A DNA stretch of 64,000 bases from Oceanicaulis sp. HTCC2633 (GTDB taxonomy: Bacteria > Pseudomonadota > Alphaproteobacteria > Caulobacterales > Maricaulaceae), in assembly GCF_000152745.1 (NCBI RefSeq), contig NZ_CH672428.1:3070488-3134487 (forward strand), read 5' to 3'. Shown one piece after another: positions 25,101 through 32,943 of this stretch. Under the pieces are notes generated by a model, which ran no database searches, was not told where the DNA came from, and worked only from the letters and a program-made list of their open reading frames with translations. Within the stretch, counting starts at the first letter, position 1. Each line of letters starts with the position of its first letter. A program made the translations under genes and the position numbers.

Positions 25101-25969
25101 AGGCGGAGACCGCGCGGAACGGATTGCTTGCAGCGGCCTGGAGCGCGCCCTGGCCGGGAACGGTCCAGGTTTTTGCAGGCGCTGACATCGACAGCATGGA
25201 AGCGCGACTGAGCCTGGTGCAGCCGGCAAGGACCGGAGTTCTGCTGGAGGATATGCCGCCGGGGCCCGAAGGCCGCTGGCGGCGCGACGCCAGGCTGCGG
25301 CTTCGGTTGGCGGAGGGCGCACTGGAGAGCCGCTCCCGGCTGGCTGTTCTGGCGGGCGCCAATCGCCTGGCGCTCGAGACGCCAGACGGTTGGGAGGTGA
25401 TCGGGTACGAGACCGCGCAGATTGAAGCGGAGGGCGTCTGGACGCTCACCGGGCTCCTGCGCGGCCTGGGCGGCTCTCCTGCGTCCGGGGCGAGTGCGGG
25501 AGCGAGCATTGTCATTCTCGACGGGGCGGTGGGCGTTCTGCCGGTGCGAGACGCCGAACGCGGCGCAGAGCTGGAGGTCCTTGCCGTCCCGGCCGGCGTT
25601 CGGCGCAGTGACGCCCGGGCCCGTCGGCTGACGGCGACCTATGAGGGCCGGGATCTGCGCCCGCTCTCCCCCGTGCATCTGAAGCTTGAGGATCGGGCGG
25701 ACGGGCTGCGTCTGAGCTGGGTCCGGCGCACCCGGATCGGCGGGGATCGCTGGCAGGGCGTGGAGGCGCTGCTGGGCGAGGCGCGCGAAGCGTATCAGGT
25801 CACGCTCATAGGAGCTGAGGGGGAGGTGGTCCGGGCCTGGACATGCGCGGCGCCACAGCTCGACCTTCGGCGCGAAGACCTGCCCTCAGAAGGAGCGGGT
25901 CACGGTTTCGAGGTTCGTCAGATCTCGGAGCGCTACGGCCCTGGTCTGGCGTCTGTCTTGCAGATATGA
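22175..25969 (+). CDS. GTA g15: large tail-tip protein with TIM-barrel-like domain
   Basis: This 1264-residue protein is the receptor-side tip of the GTA tail. The N-terminal region (residues 1 to about 200) has the YGRMRLSGQVIW strand of tail tip proteins. The middle (about 240-660) is the GTA TIM-barrel domain, glycoside hydrolase-like, with DVDYIGIDWYGPLSDW near residue 512. A phage tail fibronectin/tail-III region follows (about 700-900), with a beta-rich end. GCGAGGA lies 4 bases before the ATG. RcGTA g15 is of similar size (about 1300). It is the last gene of the cluster; no terminator follows. Confidence 0.95.
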   Translation: MGQLLLTAAGQAGASFLQAGVSTFVGDLFAPDREGPRLEGLNVQTSTEGAFVPIVYGRMRLSGQVIWMGPVTETARSSGGGKGGPELTEYQYAASFAVALCEGPISGVGRIWANGEILSHDAAVMRLHTGREDQAPDPLIEAVEGAAPAYRGLAYMVFEDLPLDGFGARLPNLSFEVLGAGADQSEAPQLEQLVQGVCLIPASGEFAYATEPVFREVREGEERAENVHTSRAFTNLDAALDDMEARLPNVRSVALVTSWFGTDLRCDQCRIRPGVETREKRTRPLSWRVAGLDRASAHLVSQKDDAPVYGGTPSDDTVIACIRALKQRGYEVTLYPFILMDIPGDTLTDNPYGGGFQPAYPWRGRISSSPAPGQSGSPDQSATATAQVDAFFGGARASDFSLSGDEVRYSGAEDWGFDRFILHHAMLAKAAGGVESLLIGSEMVALNQVRSSRTTYPAVERLKALASEVRALVGPDVKLSYAADWSEYAGHAPSDGSGDRLFHLDPLWADPDVDYIGIDWYGPLSDWREGEAHADAAAGSIHDRAYLSANVEGGEGGDWYYASDADRQAQSRTPISDGAYGEDWIWAYKRLPDWWSNAHHDRVDGVRASMPTDWTPGLKPIRFVELGCPAVDKGSNQPNVFLDPKSMESAAPHFSTGARDDLIQRRYIETLLDYWAPEPGRNPVSPVYGGPMLDCARSHVWCWDGRPFPEFPTREDVWSDGGNWRRGHWLTGRAGQSSLGVVVQDVARRAGLEPLDVSMLDGVLAGFMIDRPQRARDVIATLATVFGFTLTDRSRGPVCLPLAPQGAATALLSDHLPAGTDGLAFTRAPAETIPRDAQLTLIADEGAYAPAAVMARGLDHLTHGVVALTAPVLADRLQAQAWARGLLNRARSEGDSLLTALPPSLARLEPGDPVRPDAGRVWRLEALEGTSVRQARLGRVEGGAATLSGPDPVLAPAPDTIGRPLLRLLDLPLDHEAETARNGLLAAAWSAPWPGTVQVFAGADIDSMEARLSLVQPARTGVLLEDMPPGPEGRWRRDARLRLRLAEGALESRSRLAVLAGANRLALETPDGWEVIGYETAQIEAEGVWTLTGLLRGLGGSPASGASAGASIVILDGAVGVLPVRDAERGAELEVLAVPAGVRRSDARARRLTATYEGRDLRPLSPVHLKLEDRADGLRLSWVRRTRIGGDRWQGVEALLGEAREAYQVTLIGAEGEVVRAWTCAAPQLDLRREDLPSEGAGHGFEVRQISERYGPGLASVLQI

Positions 25970-26048
25970 GCCTGAACCTACAGATATGCGCCAAACGGGT
26001 GCGCCCTGATGCTCGCCCGACTGGCGATGGACTGCTATCACGACGGCC

Positions 26049-26948
26049 ATGATGACTGACCCCTATGCGATTCTGGGCGTGTCCCGCACAGCGAGCGCCG
26101 ACGAGATCCGGCGCGCCTACCGCAAGCTGGCGAAGGCCTTGCACCCTGACGCACGCCCCGACGACAAGGCGGCGGAGGAGAAGTTCAAGGACGTCACCCA
26201 GGCGTTCAAGCTATTGTCCGACCCCGAACAGCGCGCCCGGTTTGACCAGGGCGAGATTGATGCGCAGGGCCAGGAGCGCCCGGCGTATCATTTCCGCTCA
26301 CGCCCAGGCGGAGGCCCCGGCGATCGCGGCCCCAGCGGCCGGTTCGAGGATCTGGGGGATCTGTTCTCCGATCTGTTCACCGATTTCGGCGGCGCGCGGC
26401 AACGCGCCCAGCCCATGCGCGGCGCAGAGATCAAGGCGCGTCTGTCGGTCAGCTTTGAAGAGGCGATGAAGGGCGCGAAGAAGCGCGTCAGCCTGCCCAA
26501 TGGCAAGTCGCTGGAAGTGGGCGTGCCGGCAGGCGTGGAGAGCGGCAAGGTGCTGCGTCTGCGCGGGCAGGGACATCCGGGGCGCGATGGCGGACCGGCG
26601 GGGGATGCGCTGATCGAAATCGTCATCGCCGAGCATCCCTGGTTCCGGCGCGAGGGCGACAATATTCGCCTCGACCTGCCCATCTCGCTGAAAGAAGCGC
26701 TGTTCGGCGGCGCCGTGCGGGCGCCGACCGTGGACGGCATGGTGGAGGTCCGGGTGCCTGCCGGCGCCAATTCGGGCGCCCAGCTGCGCCTGCGGGGCAA
26801 GGGCGCGCCCAAGAGCGAGGGCGGGCGCGGCGACCAGATCATCCGCCTTGTCATCGACGTGCCGCTCAACGATCCCGATCTCGAGGCCTTTATCGAGGAC
26901 TGGACGCCGCCGACGGGTTATGATCCGCGAAAGCGTTTCATGTCATGA
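26049..26948 (+). CDS. CbpA-like J-domain (DnaJ C-terminal) co-chaperone
   Basis: This 299-residue protein has a J domain at residues 1-70 with the HPD motif (ALHPDARPDD), a glycine-rich linker, and two DnaJ C-terminal beta domains (about 120-285) without the zinc-finger repeats. This is the layout of CbpA-type co-chaperones, which stimulate DnaK. It starts 79 bases after g15 on the same strand and has no visible link to the GTA. ATG codons at 26049 and 26052 are both possible. Confidence 0.92.
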   Translation: MMTDPYAILGVSRTASADEIRRAYRKLAKALHPDARPDDKAAEEKFKDVTQAFKLLSDPEQRARFDQGEIDAQGQERPAYHFRSRPGGGPGDRGPSGRFEDLGDLFSDLFTDFGGARQRAQPMRGAEIKARLSVSFEEAMKGAKKRVSLPNGKSLEVGVPAGVESGKVLRLRGQGHPGRDGGPAGDALIEIVIAEHPWFRREGDNIRLDLPISLKEALFGGAVRAPTVDGMVEVRVPAGANSGAQLRLRGKGAPKSEGGRGDQIIRLVIDVPLNDPDLEAFIEDWTPPTGYDPRKRFMS

Positions 26949-26972
26949 TGCGTCAACTTCGCGGCGAAACCC

Positions 26973-27000
26973 TGTCAGCCGTGTTCAGCATGCGTTCAGC
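26973..27000 (+). promoter_or_regulatory. Three tandem TCAGC repeats, candidate response-regulator operator
   Basis: The pentamer TCAGC occurs at 26975, 26985 and 26996, the last two within GTTCAGC, at 10- and 11-base steps. This helical-turn phasing is how OmpR/PhoB-family regulators bind DNA. The repeats lie 24 bases before the PepSY gene that opens the two-component operon, so autoregulation by the response regulator encoded at 27326 is a natural guess. Confidence 0.45.
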
Positions 27001-27023
27001 CCGGATCCGTCATTAAGTCTGTC

Positions 27024-27311
27024 ATGAAACGAATTCTCACTCTTCTCCTGACCCTGGCCTGCGCCGCCGTGCTTGCGGATGCGCCCGCCTACGCCAAGGG
27101 TCACAAGGATGCGGCTCATGCCGTGGCCCAGTCCATTGTGCCGGTTTCGGTGGCGGTGGCGGCCGTGCGTCAGGCCTATCCCGGTTCCGAAGTGCTTTCG
27201 CACCGGCTCGTGAATGGTGAGAATCCCTATTACATGATCCGGATTCTGACCCCGGAAGGCCGCCGGCTGGATGTGCGCGTGGATGCGATTTCCGGTCGGG
27301 TGCGGCGCTAG
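27024..27311 (+). CDS. Periplasmic PepSY-like small protein (FeuN-like position)
   Basis: This 95-residue protein has a signal peptide (residues 1-24, cleaved near AYAKG). One PepSY-like module follows, with the pattern AVRQAYPGSEVLSHRL then YYMIRILTPEGRRLDVRVDAISGRV. It is 14 bases upstream of the response regulator, in the place where rhizobia carry feuN, a small periplasmic inhibitor of FeuPQ signalling. A similar role here is an inference from order and location. Confidence 0.75.
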   Translation: MKRILTLLLTLACAAVLADAPAYAKGHKDAAHAVAQSIVPVSVAVAAVRQAYPGSEVLSHRLVNGENPYYMIRILTPEGRRLDVRVDAISGRVRR

Positions 27312-27325
27312 CGGAGGACGCTGAG

Positions 27326-28012
27326 ATGCGAGCGCTTATTGTCGAAGATGATCCGGACCTGCGTCGCCAGCTGTCGGATGTTCTGACCCATTCGGGCTAT
27401 GCCGTGGATACGGCGGCCGATGGCGAGGATGGTCTGTTCCTGGGCGAGACAGAGCCCTATGACGCGATCGTGCTGGATCTGGGCCTGCCCAAGCTGGACG
27501 GCGTGACAGTGCTCGAGCGCTGGCGCGATGCGGGCATGTCCGCCCCGGTGCTGATCCTGACCGCGCGGGACCGCTGGAGCGAGAAGGTCGCGGGCTTTGA
27601 CGCAGGCGCGGATGATTACCTGACCAAGCCCTTCCATCCCGAGGAATTGCTGGCGCGGCTGCGGGCGCTGACCCGCCGGGCGGCCGGTCATTCGAGCTCG
27701 ACCCTGATGTGCGGCGATCTGAGCCTGGATACGCGCGGCTCACGGGTGTTTCTGGGCGACCAGCTGATCAAGCTGACCTCCCATGAATTCCGGATGCTGA
27801 GCTATCTGATGCACCATCGCGATCGGGTGATCTCTCGGACCGAATTGGTCGAGCATATCTATGATCAGGACTTTGATCGCGATTCCAACACGATCGAGGT
27901 GTTTGTCGGCCGTCTGCGCAAGAAGATCGGCTCCAACCGCATCGAGACTGTGCGCGGTCTGGGCTATCGACTGGTTGATCCGGGCGAGACCGAGAGTTCG
28001 GCGGCTGAGTGA
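27326..28012 (+). CDS. OmpR-family response regulator, FeuP-like
   Basis: This 228-residue regulator has a receiver domain (residues 1-115) with the phospho-acceptor aspartate in IVLDLGLPKLDG near residue 51 and the lysine in DYLTKPFHPEELLAR. A winged-helix DNA-binding domain follows (about 130-222) with SNTIEVFVGRLRKKIG. It is followed, with overlapping stop and start codons, by its likely kinase. The FeuP-like label comes from its similarity to PhoP/FeuP and from the gene order (PepSY gene before, kinase and cycHJKL genes after), known from rhizobia. Confidence 0.93.
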   Translation: MRALIVEDDPDLRRQLSDVLTHSGYAVDTAADGEDGLFLGETEPYDAIVLDLGLPKLDGVTVLERWRDAGMSAPVLILTARDRWSEKVAGFDAGADDYLTKPFHPEELLARLRALTRRAAGHSSSTLMCGDLSLDTRGSRVFLGDQLIKLTSHEFRMLSYLMHHRDRVISRTELVEHIYDQDFDRDSNTIEVFVGRLRKKIGSNRIETVRGLGYRLVDPGETESSAAE

Positions 28013-29409
28013 GTGAGGGGGCCTCATCACCACCCCTGGTGACCCAGGGGTCGATGGTGCGCCGTCTGGTTCTGACGGCGCTGGGCTGGGCGCTGGTGCT
28101 GCTCGTACTGGGGGCGATGTCCCTGACCGCGCTGTTCCGCCAGACCGTGCTCAGCGATCTCGAAGATCGTCTGACCGGCGTGGCGGACGCGCTGATCGCC
28201 CATGTCGAGGTCAGCGGCGCGCTGAATCTGCGCCTCGACGAGGACCTGATCGATCCGCGCTTCTCCCAGACCTTCTCCGGACGCTATTGGCAGGTGTCCC
28301 TGCCCGGGGCGTCGGATGTTGAGCCGTTGCGCTCCCAGTCTCTGGCCGATGCATCCTTGTCCGCCCCCGACAAGGCTCTGGGTGAAGCGCTCAGCACGCC
28401 GGGACGTCCGGTCAGCTCGATGACGAAAGGCCCCGATGGCGAACCGCTGAGGCTGGTGATCCGCGCCATTCTGATCGAGGGTGTGGAGCAGCCCTTGCTG
28501 GTGATCGCGGGCGAGGACCAGCGCCCGGCGAATGCGCGCATCCTGCGCTTCGGCCTGGCTTCAGCCGGATTGTTCTTCCTCTTCACCATTGCCCTGGCGG
28601 TCGGCGTCTTCGTGCAGGTGCGCGTGGGCCTTGCGCCTGTGCTGCGGATGGGGCGGGCGGTCGCCGATGTGCGGGATGGCCGCGCGGACCGGGTGAGCGG
28701 GGTCTATCCCGCCGAGCTGATCACGCTGGGCGGCGAGCTGAACAAGCTGCTCGATCATTCCCAGGAAGTTGTCGAGCGGGCCCGCACCCATGTGGGCAAT
28801 CTGGCGCATGCCCTGAAAACGCCGCTGACCGTGCTTTCCAACGAGGCGCGAGATCAGGAGGGGCCGCTGGCGCGTCAGGTCGACAGACAGACCCGGCTGA
28901 TGTCCGAACAGGTCGAGCATCATTTGCGACGGGCGCGCGCGGCGGCCCATGCCCGCACGATCGGCGCCCGGGCGCCTGTGGACCGCACGCTGGATGACCT
29001 GGGACGCACCTTGCAGAAAATCTATGGTCGTCAGGGGATCACGCTCAACTGGTCCTGTGAGGGCCGGATCGTGTTTCGCGGCGAGAAACAGGATCTCGAG
29101 GAATTGCTAGGCAATCTGATCGACAATGCCTGCAAGTGGGCGGCGAGTGCGGTGACCGTGTCCGCCAGCCTGCGTGACGGCCAGCTCTATCTGTGCGTTG
29201 AGGATGACGGGCCGGGGCTGACGCCCGAGCAAAGCCAGGCCGTGCTGGCGCGCGGGGTCAGGCTTGATGAGCAGGCCCCGGGCACGGGGCTTGGGCTGGC
29301 CATCGTGGTGGATCTGGCCCGGGCCTATGAGGGCGCGCTCGAACTCGACCGGTCCGGGCTGGGCGGGCTGCAGGCGTGTTTGTGGTTGCCGGCTCTTGTG
29401 GAAAGCTGA
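28009..29409 (+). CDS. Sensor histidine kinase, FeuQ/PhoQ-like
   Basis: This 466-residue inner-membrane kinase has membrane segments at about residues 20-42 and 178-200 flanking a periplasmic sensor domain with DPRFSQTFSGRYWQVS. A HAMP-like segment follows, then the DHp helix with the H-box NLAHALKTPLTVL near residue 265. The HATPase domain has an N-box (LIDNACKWA), G1 (EDDGPGL) and G2 (GTGLGLAIV). The GTG start overlaps the regulator stop; an ATG at 28054 (MVRRLVL) is an alternative with AGGGG before it. It probably phosphorylates the regulator just upstream. Confidence 0.93.
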   Translation: MSEGASSPPLVTQGSMVRRLVLTALGWALVLLVLGAMSLTALFRQTVLSDLEDRLTGVADALIAHVEVSGALNLRLDEDLIDPRFSQTFSGRYWQVSLPGASDVEPLRSQSLADASLSAPDKALGEALSTPGRPVSSMTKGPDGEPLRLVIRAILIEGVEQPLLVIAGEDQRPANARILRFGLASAGLFFLFTIALAVGVFVQVRVGLAPVLRMGRAVADVRDGRADRVSGVYPAELITLGGELNKLLDHSQEVVERARTHVGNLAHALKTPLTVLSNEARDQEGPLARQVDRQTRLMSEQVEHHLRRARAAAHARTIGARAPVDRTLDDLGRTLQKIYGRQGITLNWSCEGRIVFRGEKQDLEELLGNLIDNACKWAASAVTVSASLRDGQLYLCVEDDGPGLTPEQSQAVLARGVRLDEQAPGTGLGLAIVVDLARAYEGALELDRSGLGGLQACLWLPALVES

Positions 29410-29462
29410 CATTAACCGCGTTCAGTTATCTCCTTACTCAACGTGCTTGTCTTGGTGATCCG

Positions 29463-30800
29463 ATGGGGCCGCTCTCTGCGGGGAAAGTCGAAAAACTGTC
29501 CATGCTGCTCGCTCACATGTCGGTCGAGCGGGTGGACGGTCTTGTCGATCTGGCCCGGGAGATGGATCCGGGCATGGCGCGCATGCTGGAGTTTTGCCGC
29601 TATGGCGCCGAGGGCGCGGCGTGCCGACAGTTCTTCCTGCCTCTCAAGGACGCCATTGGCGACCGCTCCGTGATCGAGCCGTCCCGCGCGCTGATTCCGG
29701 AGGCGCTTCTGGTGCCGCTGTGGAGCTGGATCAGCGCCGATCTTGATCCTGAAGCCGCCGCCGCCGCCATGGACGCCGCGTCCACCTTCTCCCATGACCT
29801 TGATGACGAGGCGCTGGATGACGCCCGCGTGCGGGTCGCCGGAGCCATGTTTGAAACCCTGGACTCGCTCCGGGACGAACCCAAGGAAAGCAAGCGCTTG
29901 CGCCATCAGCTGGGCGTGACCGACTTTGACGAGATACGCTCCATTGCGGGTCTTCTGAAGAGCGTGCCGGCCTTGCGCGAGGCGCTCGACGGTTTGCCCG
30001 ATGAGATCGAGAAGATGGATGACGAGGTCTGTGCGGAGCTGCGGGACCGCTATGAACAGGCCATTGAGGAATTGCCGGAGTCCGGGGTCTGGGTGCTGCT
30101 GATGACCATGGCGCGGGTGCACAAACCCTGGCGCATGCTGCGCGTGTTCGAGCGTATCGCGCGGCGCGATGATGACTTCCTGCTCACCCATACGGACATG
30201 TCGAGCGTGGGTGAGGCGCTGCTCAGTGACGCCGAATTCTATCTCAAGGGCTTCAAGACCACGCCCAGGACGCCTGAACAGGTGGAGCGCTGCGTGAAGG
30301 CGGTGACCCAATTCGCCGCCGTGACCGTGGGCATGACCCGCGAGATCGGCATTCGCAAGGACGGAACCTGGGGCAAGCGCCTGTTCGAGCTCCGGAACGC
30401 CGCCAGCCTGCAGATGGAGGCGATCCATGAAGAGGCGCGGCGCATGTTCGAGCATGCCCTGCCGGAGACAGGACCCAGACGGCGTACGCGTGAGATTCCT
30501 CATCCGGGCGACCCCGTGTTCGACGAAGCCGAAGCGGTCTGCGGATTTCTGTACAGCGTGAAGGATGATGCGGCGCGGGCCGCCGTGGGCAATGCGCACG
30601 CCCATCTTCTCGACGAGTTGCGTGAAGCGAGCGAGAAACTGGGCGAGGAAATCCTGGCGCGCCTGCGGCGCAATGTCTCAGATGATGTGGAGGCGGATCG
30701 CGCTCGATTGCGTGAAGTGACCCGTTTTCTCGATGTACTGGGCATGCGGGAGGCAGGCGAAGTCCTCCTGCGCCGAGCCGCCGCAGTCCAAGCGGCCTAA
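29463..30800 (+). CDS. Conserved hypothetical helical protein
   Basis: This 445-residue protein is soluble and almost wholly helical, acidic, with no signal peptide or membrane span. I do not recognise the family. Helical segments with many Glu, Asp, Arg and Leu suggest a repeat or scaffold protein, somewhat like the DUF2336 type but without clear match. The ATG at 29463 is used because the longer frame would overlap the kinase gene. It separates the two-component genes from the cytochrome c maturation genes, which in rhizobia lie directly next to each other. Confidence 0.65.
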   Translation: MGPLSAGKVEKLSMLLAHMSVERVDGLVDLAREMDPGMARMLEFCRYGAEGAACRQFFLPLKDAIGDRSVIEPSRALIPEALLVPLWSWISADLDPEAAAAAMDAASTFSHDLDDEALDDARVRVAGAMFETLDSLRDEPKESKRLRHQLGVTDFDEIRSIAGLLKSVPALREALDGLPDEIEKMDDEVCAELRDRYEQAIEELPESGVWVLLMTMARVHKPWRMLRVFERIARRDDDFLLTHTDMSSVGEALLSDAEFYLKGFKTTPRTPEQVERCVKAVTQFAAVTVGMTREIGIRKDGTWGKRLFELRNAASLQMEAIHEEARRMFEHALPETGPRRRTREIPHPGDPVFDEAEAVCGFLYSVKDDAARAAVGNAHAHLLDELREASEKLGEEILARLRRNVSDDVEADRARLREVTRFLDVLGMREAGEVLLRRAAAVQAA

Positions 30801-30842
30801 TTCGCCTTCAAAGCGGGCGGGTGACAGTCTATCTACCCCCCT

Positions 30843-31493
30843 ATGACACAGAAGACCCCTCCCATCGCCCTGGAAGACCGCGCCAGTGACGGCGCGCGCC
30901 TGAGTTCTCCGAGCGCTGCGCGCAATCGTGAGCCGATCATGTCCGCTCTGGGCGAGAGATTGCCCGACGGCGCCCGCGTTCTGGAGATCGCCAGCGGCAC
31001 GGGGGAGCATGCGCTCGCCGTGGTCAGTGCGCGCCCGGATCTGAGATGGACGCCCAGCGATCCTGATCCCAAATCCCGCGCCAGCGAGAACGCCTGGGCG
31101 GAAGACGCCGAAGGCCGCATTCGCCCGGCGCTCGATCTTGATGTCTGCGCACCGGGCTGGTGGGACGGACTGGAGTCCGTGGAGGCGATCTATTGCGCCA
31201 ACATGATCCATATCGCGCCCTGGCAGGCGGCGGAGGGGCTGTTTGACGGCGCTTCGAAACTGCTCACGCCGGAAGGCGCCCTGCATCTGTATGGCCCTTT
31301 CCTGGAAGGGGCGGACACGGCGCCGTCCAATCTCGACTTTGACGCCAGCCTCAAGCAGCGCGATCCGCGTTGGGGCGTGCGTCCGCTGGCGGATGTGGAT
31401 GCGCTGGCGAGCCGTCATGGCCTGGAACGCGTCGAGCGCCTGGTCATGCCGTCCAACAATCTGTTGCTGACCTTCAAGCGGGGCAAAGCATGA
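30843..31493 (+). CDS. DUF938 family methyltransferase-like protein
   Basis: This 216-residue protein has a class I S-adenosylmethionine-binding fold: motif I VLEIASGTGEHA near residue 47, an acidic residue after the second strand (WTPSDPDP), and YCANMIHIAPW near residue 120. The DUF938 family has this layout with an N-terminal SPSAARNREPI stretch. The substrate is unknown. Its stop overlaps the ccmI start by three bases (ATGA), so it is co-transcribed with the cytochrome c maturation genes. Confidence 0.88.
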   Translation: MTQKTPPIALEDRASDGARLSSPSAARNREPIMSALGERLPDGARVLEIASGTGEHALAVVSARPDLRWTPSDPDPKSRASENAWAEDAEGRIRPALDLDVCAPGWWDGLESVEAIYCANMIHIAPWQAAEGLFDGASKLLTPEGALHLYGPFLEGADTAPSNLDFDASLKQRDPRWGVRPLADVDALASRHGLERVERLVMPSNNLLLTFKRGKA

Positions 31494-32446
31494 TGGTCTT
31501 CATTGTGCTCACCGCGGTGATCGGCGCCGTGGCCGCATGGCGATTGGCCATGCCCTTCCTGAAGACCGGACAGGCCGGCGCAGGACGTCTGGCCTCGCTC
31601 GTCATGGTCCCGGTCGTGCTGCTGGGCGCGCTTGGATTTTACTTCGTCAATGGCGAGCCGGAGACGCCCGGCGCGCCCTATGCTGAAGTGGCTCAACGCC
31701 TGGCGGACACCAATCCCGAGGAGCTGACGTCCGAGGAACAGGAAGCGCGTTTGCGCGCAATCCTGCGCGAGAACCCCGAGGATGTTCAGGCCCTGACGCT
31801 GCTGGGTCGTTTCCTGTCACGCACGGAGCGTGAACTGGAAGCGGTCACCCTGTTCACGCGCGCGCTGCAGATCGAGGAGGATCCGCGCATCCTGTCGGAT
31901 ATGGGGCAGGCGCTCGTGGTGCTCAATAACGGTCAGGTCACGCCGGAAGCCGAACGGGCCTTTGAAGCGGCCAACGCCCTTGATCCCAGCCTGCCGGAAC
32001 CGGCCTTCTTCCTGGGGTCGGCCTATTACGCCCGCGGCGAACGCAACGAGGCCGCCGCAGTCTGGTCCGACATCATCATGCGTCTGGATGACGGCGATCC
32101 GTTCCGGGCGGCGATCGCGGCGCGGGCGGCGGACCTTCTGTCCCGTCCGCAAGGCGGTCCGGGGTCTGCCGGGGCGGCGCCCTTTGCTGACGCCATCGCG
32201 GCGGGCGTTGCGCCCGAGGACCTGGCCGAGATGATGGTGAGCCGTCTGGAAGCGCGGCTTGAGGATGATCCTGACGATCTGTCAGGCTGGCTGACGCTGG
32301 CGCGGGCGCGCTGGACACAGGGCCAGACCGAGGCCGGGCTTGAGGCGCTGGAGCGCGCCCGGTCGCGTTTTGAAGACAATGCCGGCGCCCTGGCCCTGAT
32401 ATCAGCCATGCGGACCGCCTTTTCGGTCGAGGAGAGCGAGCAATGA
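31490..32446 (+). CDS. ccmI: Cytochrome c maturation protein CcmI (CycH)
   Basis: CcmI is the apocytochrome c chaperone of system I. The 318-residue protein has an N-terminal membrane segment (residues 2-20), a loop with a second membrane segment (about 34-52), and TPR-type repeats in the periplasmic part (about 75-200 and 235-315). The ATG at 31490 overlaps the stop of the methyltransferase gene. It is the first of four overlapping genes in the order ccmI-ccmE-ccmF-ccmH, equal to cycHJKL of rhizobia. Confidence 0.9.
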   Translation: MMVFIVLTAVIGAVAAWRLAMPFLKTGQAGAGRLASLVMVPVVLLGALGFYFVNGEPETPGAPYAEVAQRLADTNPEELTSEEQEARLRAILRENPEDVQALTLLGRFLSRTERELEAVTLFTRALQIEEDPRILSDMGQALVVLNNGQVTPEAERAFEAANALDPSLPEPAFFLGSAYYARGERNEAAAVWSDIIMRLDDGDPFRAAIAARAADLLSRPQGGPGSAGAAPFADAIAAGVAPEDLAEMMVSRLEARLEDDPDDLSGWLTLARARWTQGQTEAGLEALERARSRFEDNAGALALISAMRTAFSVEESEQ

Positions 32447-32943
32447 GAAAAGCCCAGCGACGTCTCTGGATCACGCTGGCGGCCGGTGTGGTCCTGGTCG
32501 GGGCGGCGGCGCTCGCCATGACCGCGATGCGCGACGCCATGGTGTTCTTCTACTCGCCCGCCATGGTGGCCGAGAACCCGCCCCAGCCCGGTCAGCGCGT
32601 GCGCGTCGGCGGTCTGGTGCTCGACGGTTCCGTGGAGCGTCCGGCGCGCGGCGGCGCCAATTTCACCATCACCGATGGCGGCGGGGAAATCCGCATCAGC
32701 TATGACGGCTCGCTGCCGGATCTGTTCCGCGAAGGGCAGGGCATTGTGGCCGAGGGCGTGTTTGATCCTGAGGGCCGCTTTGCCGCCGATACCGTGCTGG
32801 CCAAGCACGACGAGACCTACATGCCGCCCGAAGTCGCCGCAGCCCTGCGCGAATCCGGCATGTGGCACGAAGAGGCGGGCGACCATGAGGGCTATGGCGG
32901 ACCCGAGGGGTATCGCCCGGCCGAAACGGAGCGTCCGTCATGA
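32443..32943 (+). CDS. ccmE: Cytochrome c maturation heme chaperone CcmE (CycJ)
   Basis: CcmE binds heme covalently in the periplasm and passes it to CcmF. The 166-residue protein has an N-terminal membrane anchor (about residues 8-28), the OB-fold with RVGGLVLDGSVER, and the heme-binding histidine in LAKHDETYMPPEV near residue 123, the HxxxY motif of the family. The C-terminal tail is short and charged. It overlaps ccmI and ccmF by four bases each. Confidence 0.97.
   Translation: MRKAQRRLWITLAAGVVLVGAAALAMTAMRDAMVFFYSPAMVAENPPQPGQRVRVGGLVLDGSVERPARGGANFTITDGGGEIRISYDGSLPDLFREGQGIVAEGVFDPEGRFAADTVLAKHDETYMPPEVAAALRESGMWHEEAGDHEGYGGPEGYRPAETERPS

Larger units (their letters stand above)
11809..25969 (+). 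other. Gene transfer agent (RcGTA-type) structural cluster
   Basis: Head and tail genes occur in the order of the Rhodobacter capsulatus GTA: g1 terminase small subunit-like, g2, g3, a 3.5-like gene, g4, g5, g6, g8, g9, g10, g10.1, g11, g12, g13, g14 and g15. There is no integrase, replication, lysis or repressor gene, as expected for a GTA and unlike a prophage. Base composition is like the neighbouring housekeeping genes. The set lacks g7 and is interrupted twice by non-phage genes. The expected product is a small tailed particle that packages random host DNA. Regulators such as GafA and the head-spike and lysis genes are not in the window. Confidence 0.9.

Noticed and set aside
23525-25678. 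717-codon minus-strand frame opposite GTA g15
   Set aside because: It is a shadow frame of the large tail-tip gene, with Arg/Gln/Pro-rich sequence without motifs; g15 itself is clear.
11809-25969. Complete prophage
   Set aside because: There is no integrase, replication, repressor, lysis or attachment site, and the gene order is that of RcGTA; a GTA cluster is the better reading.
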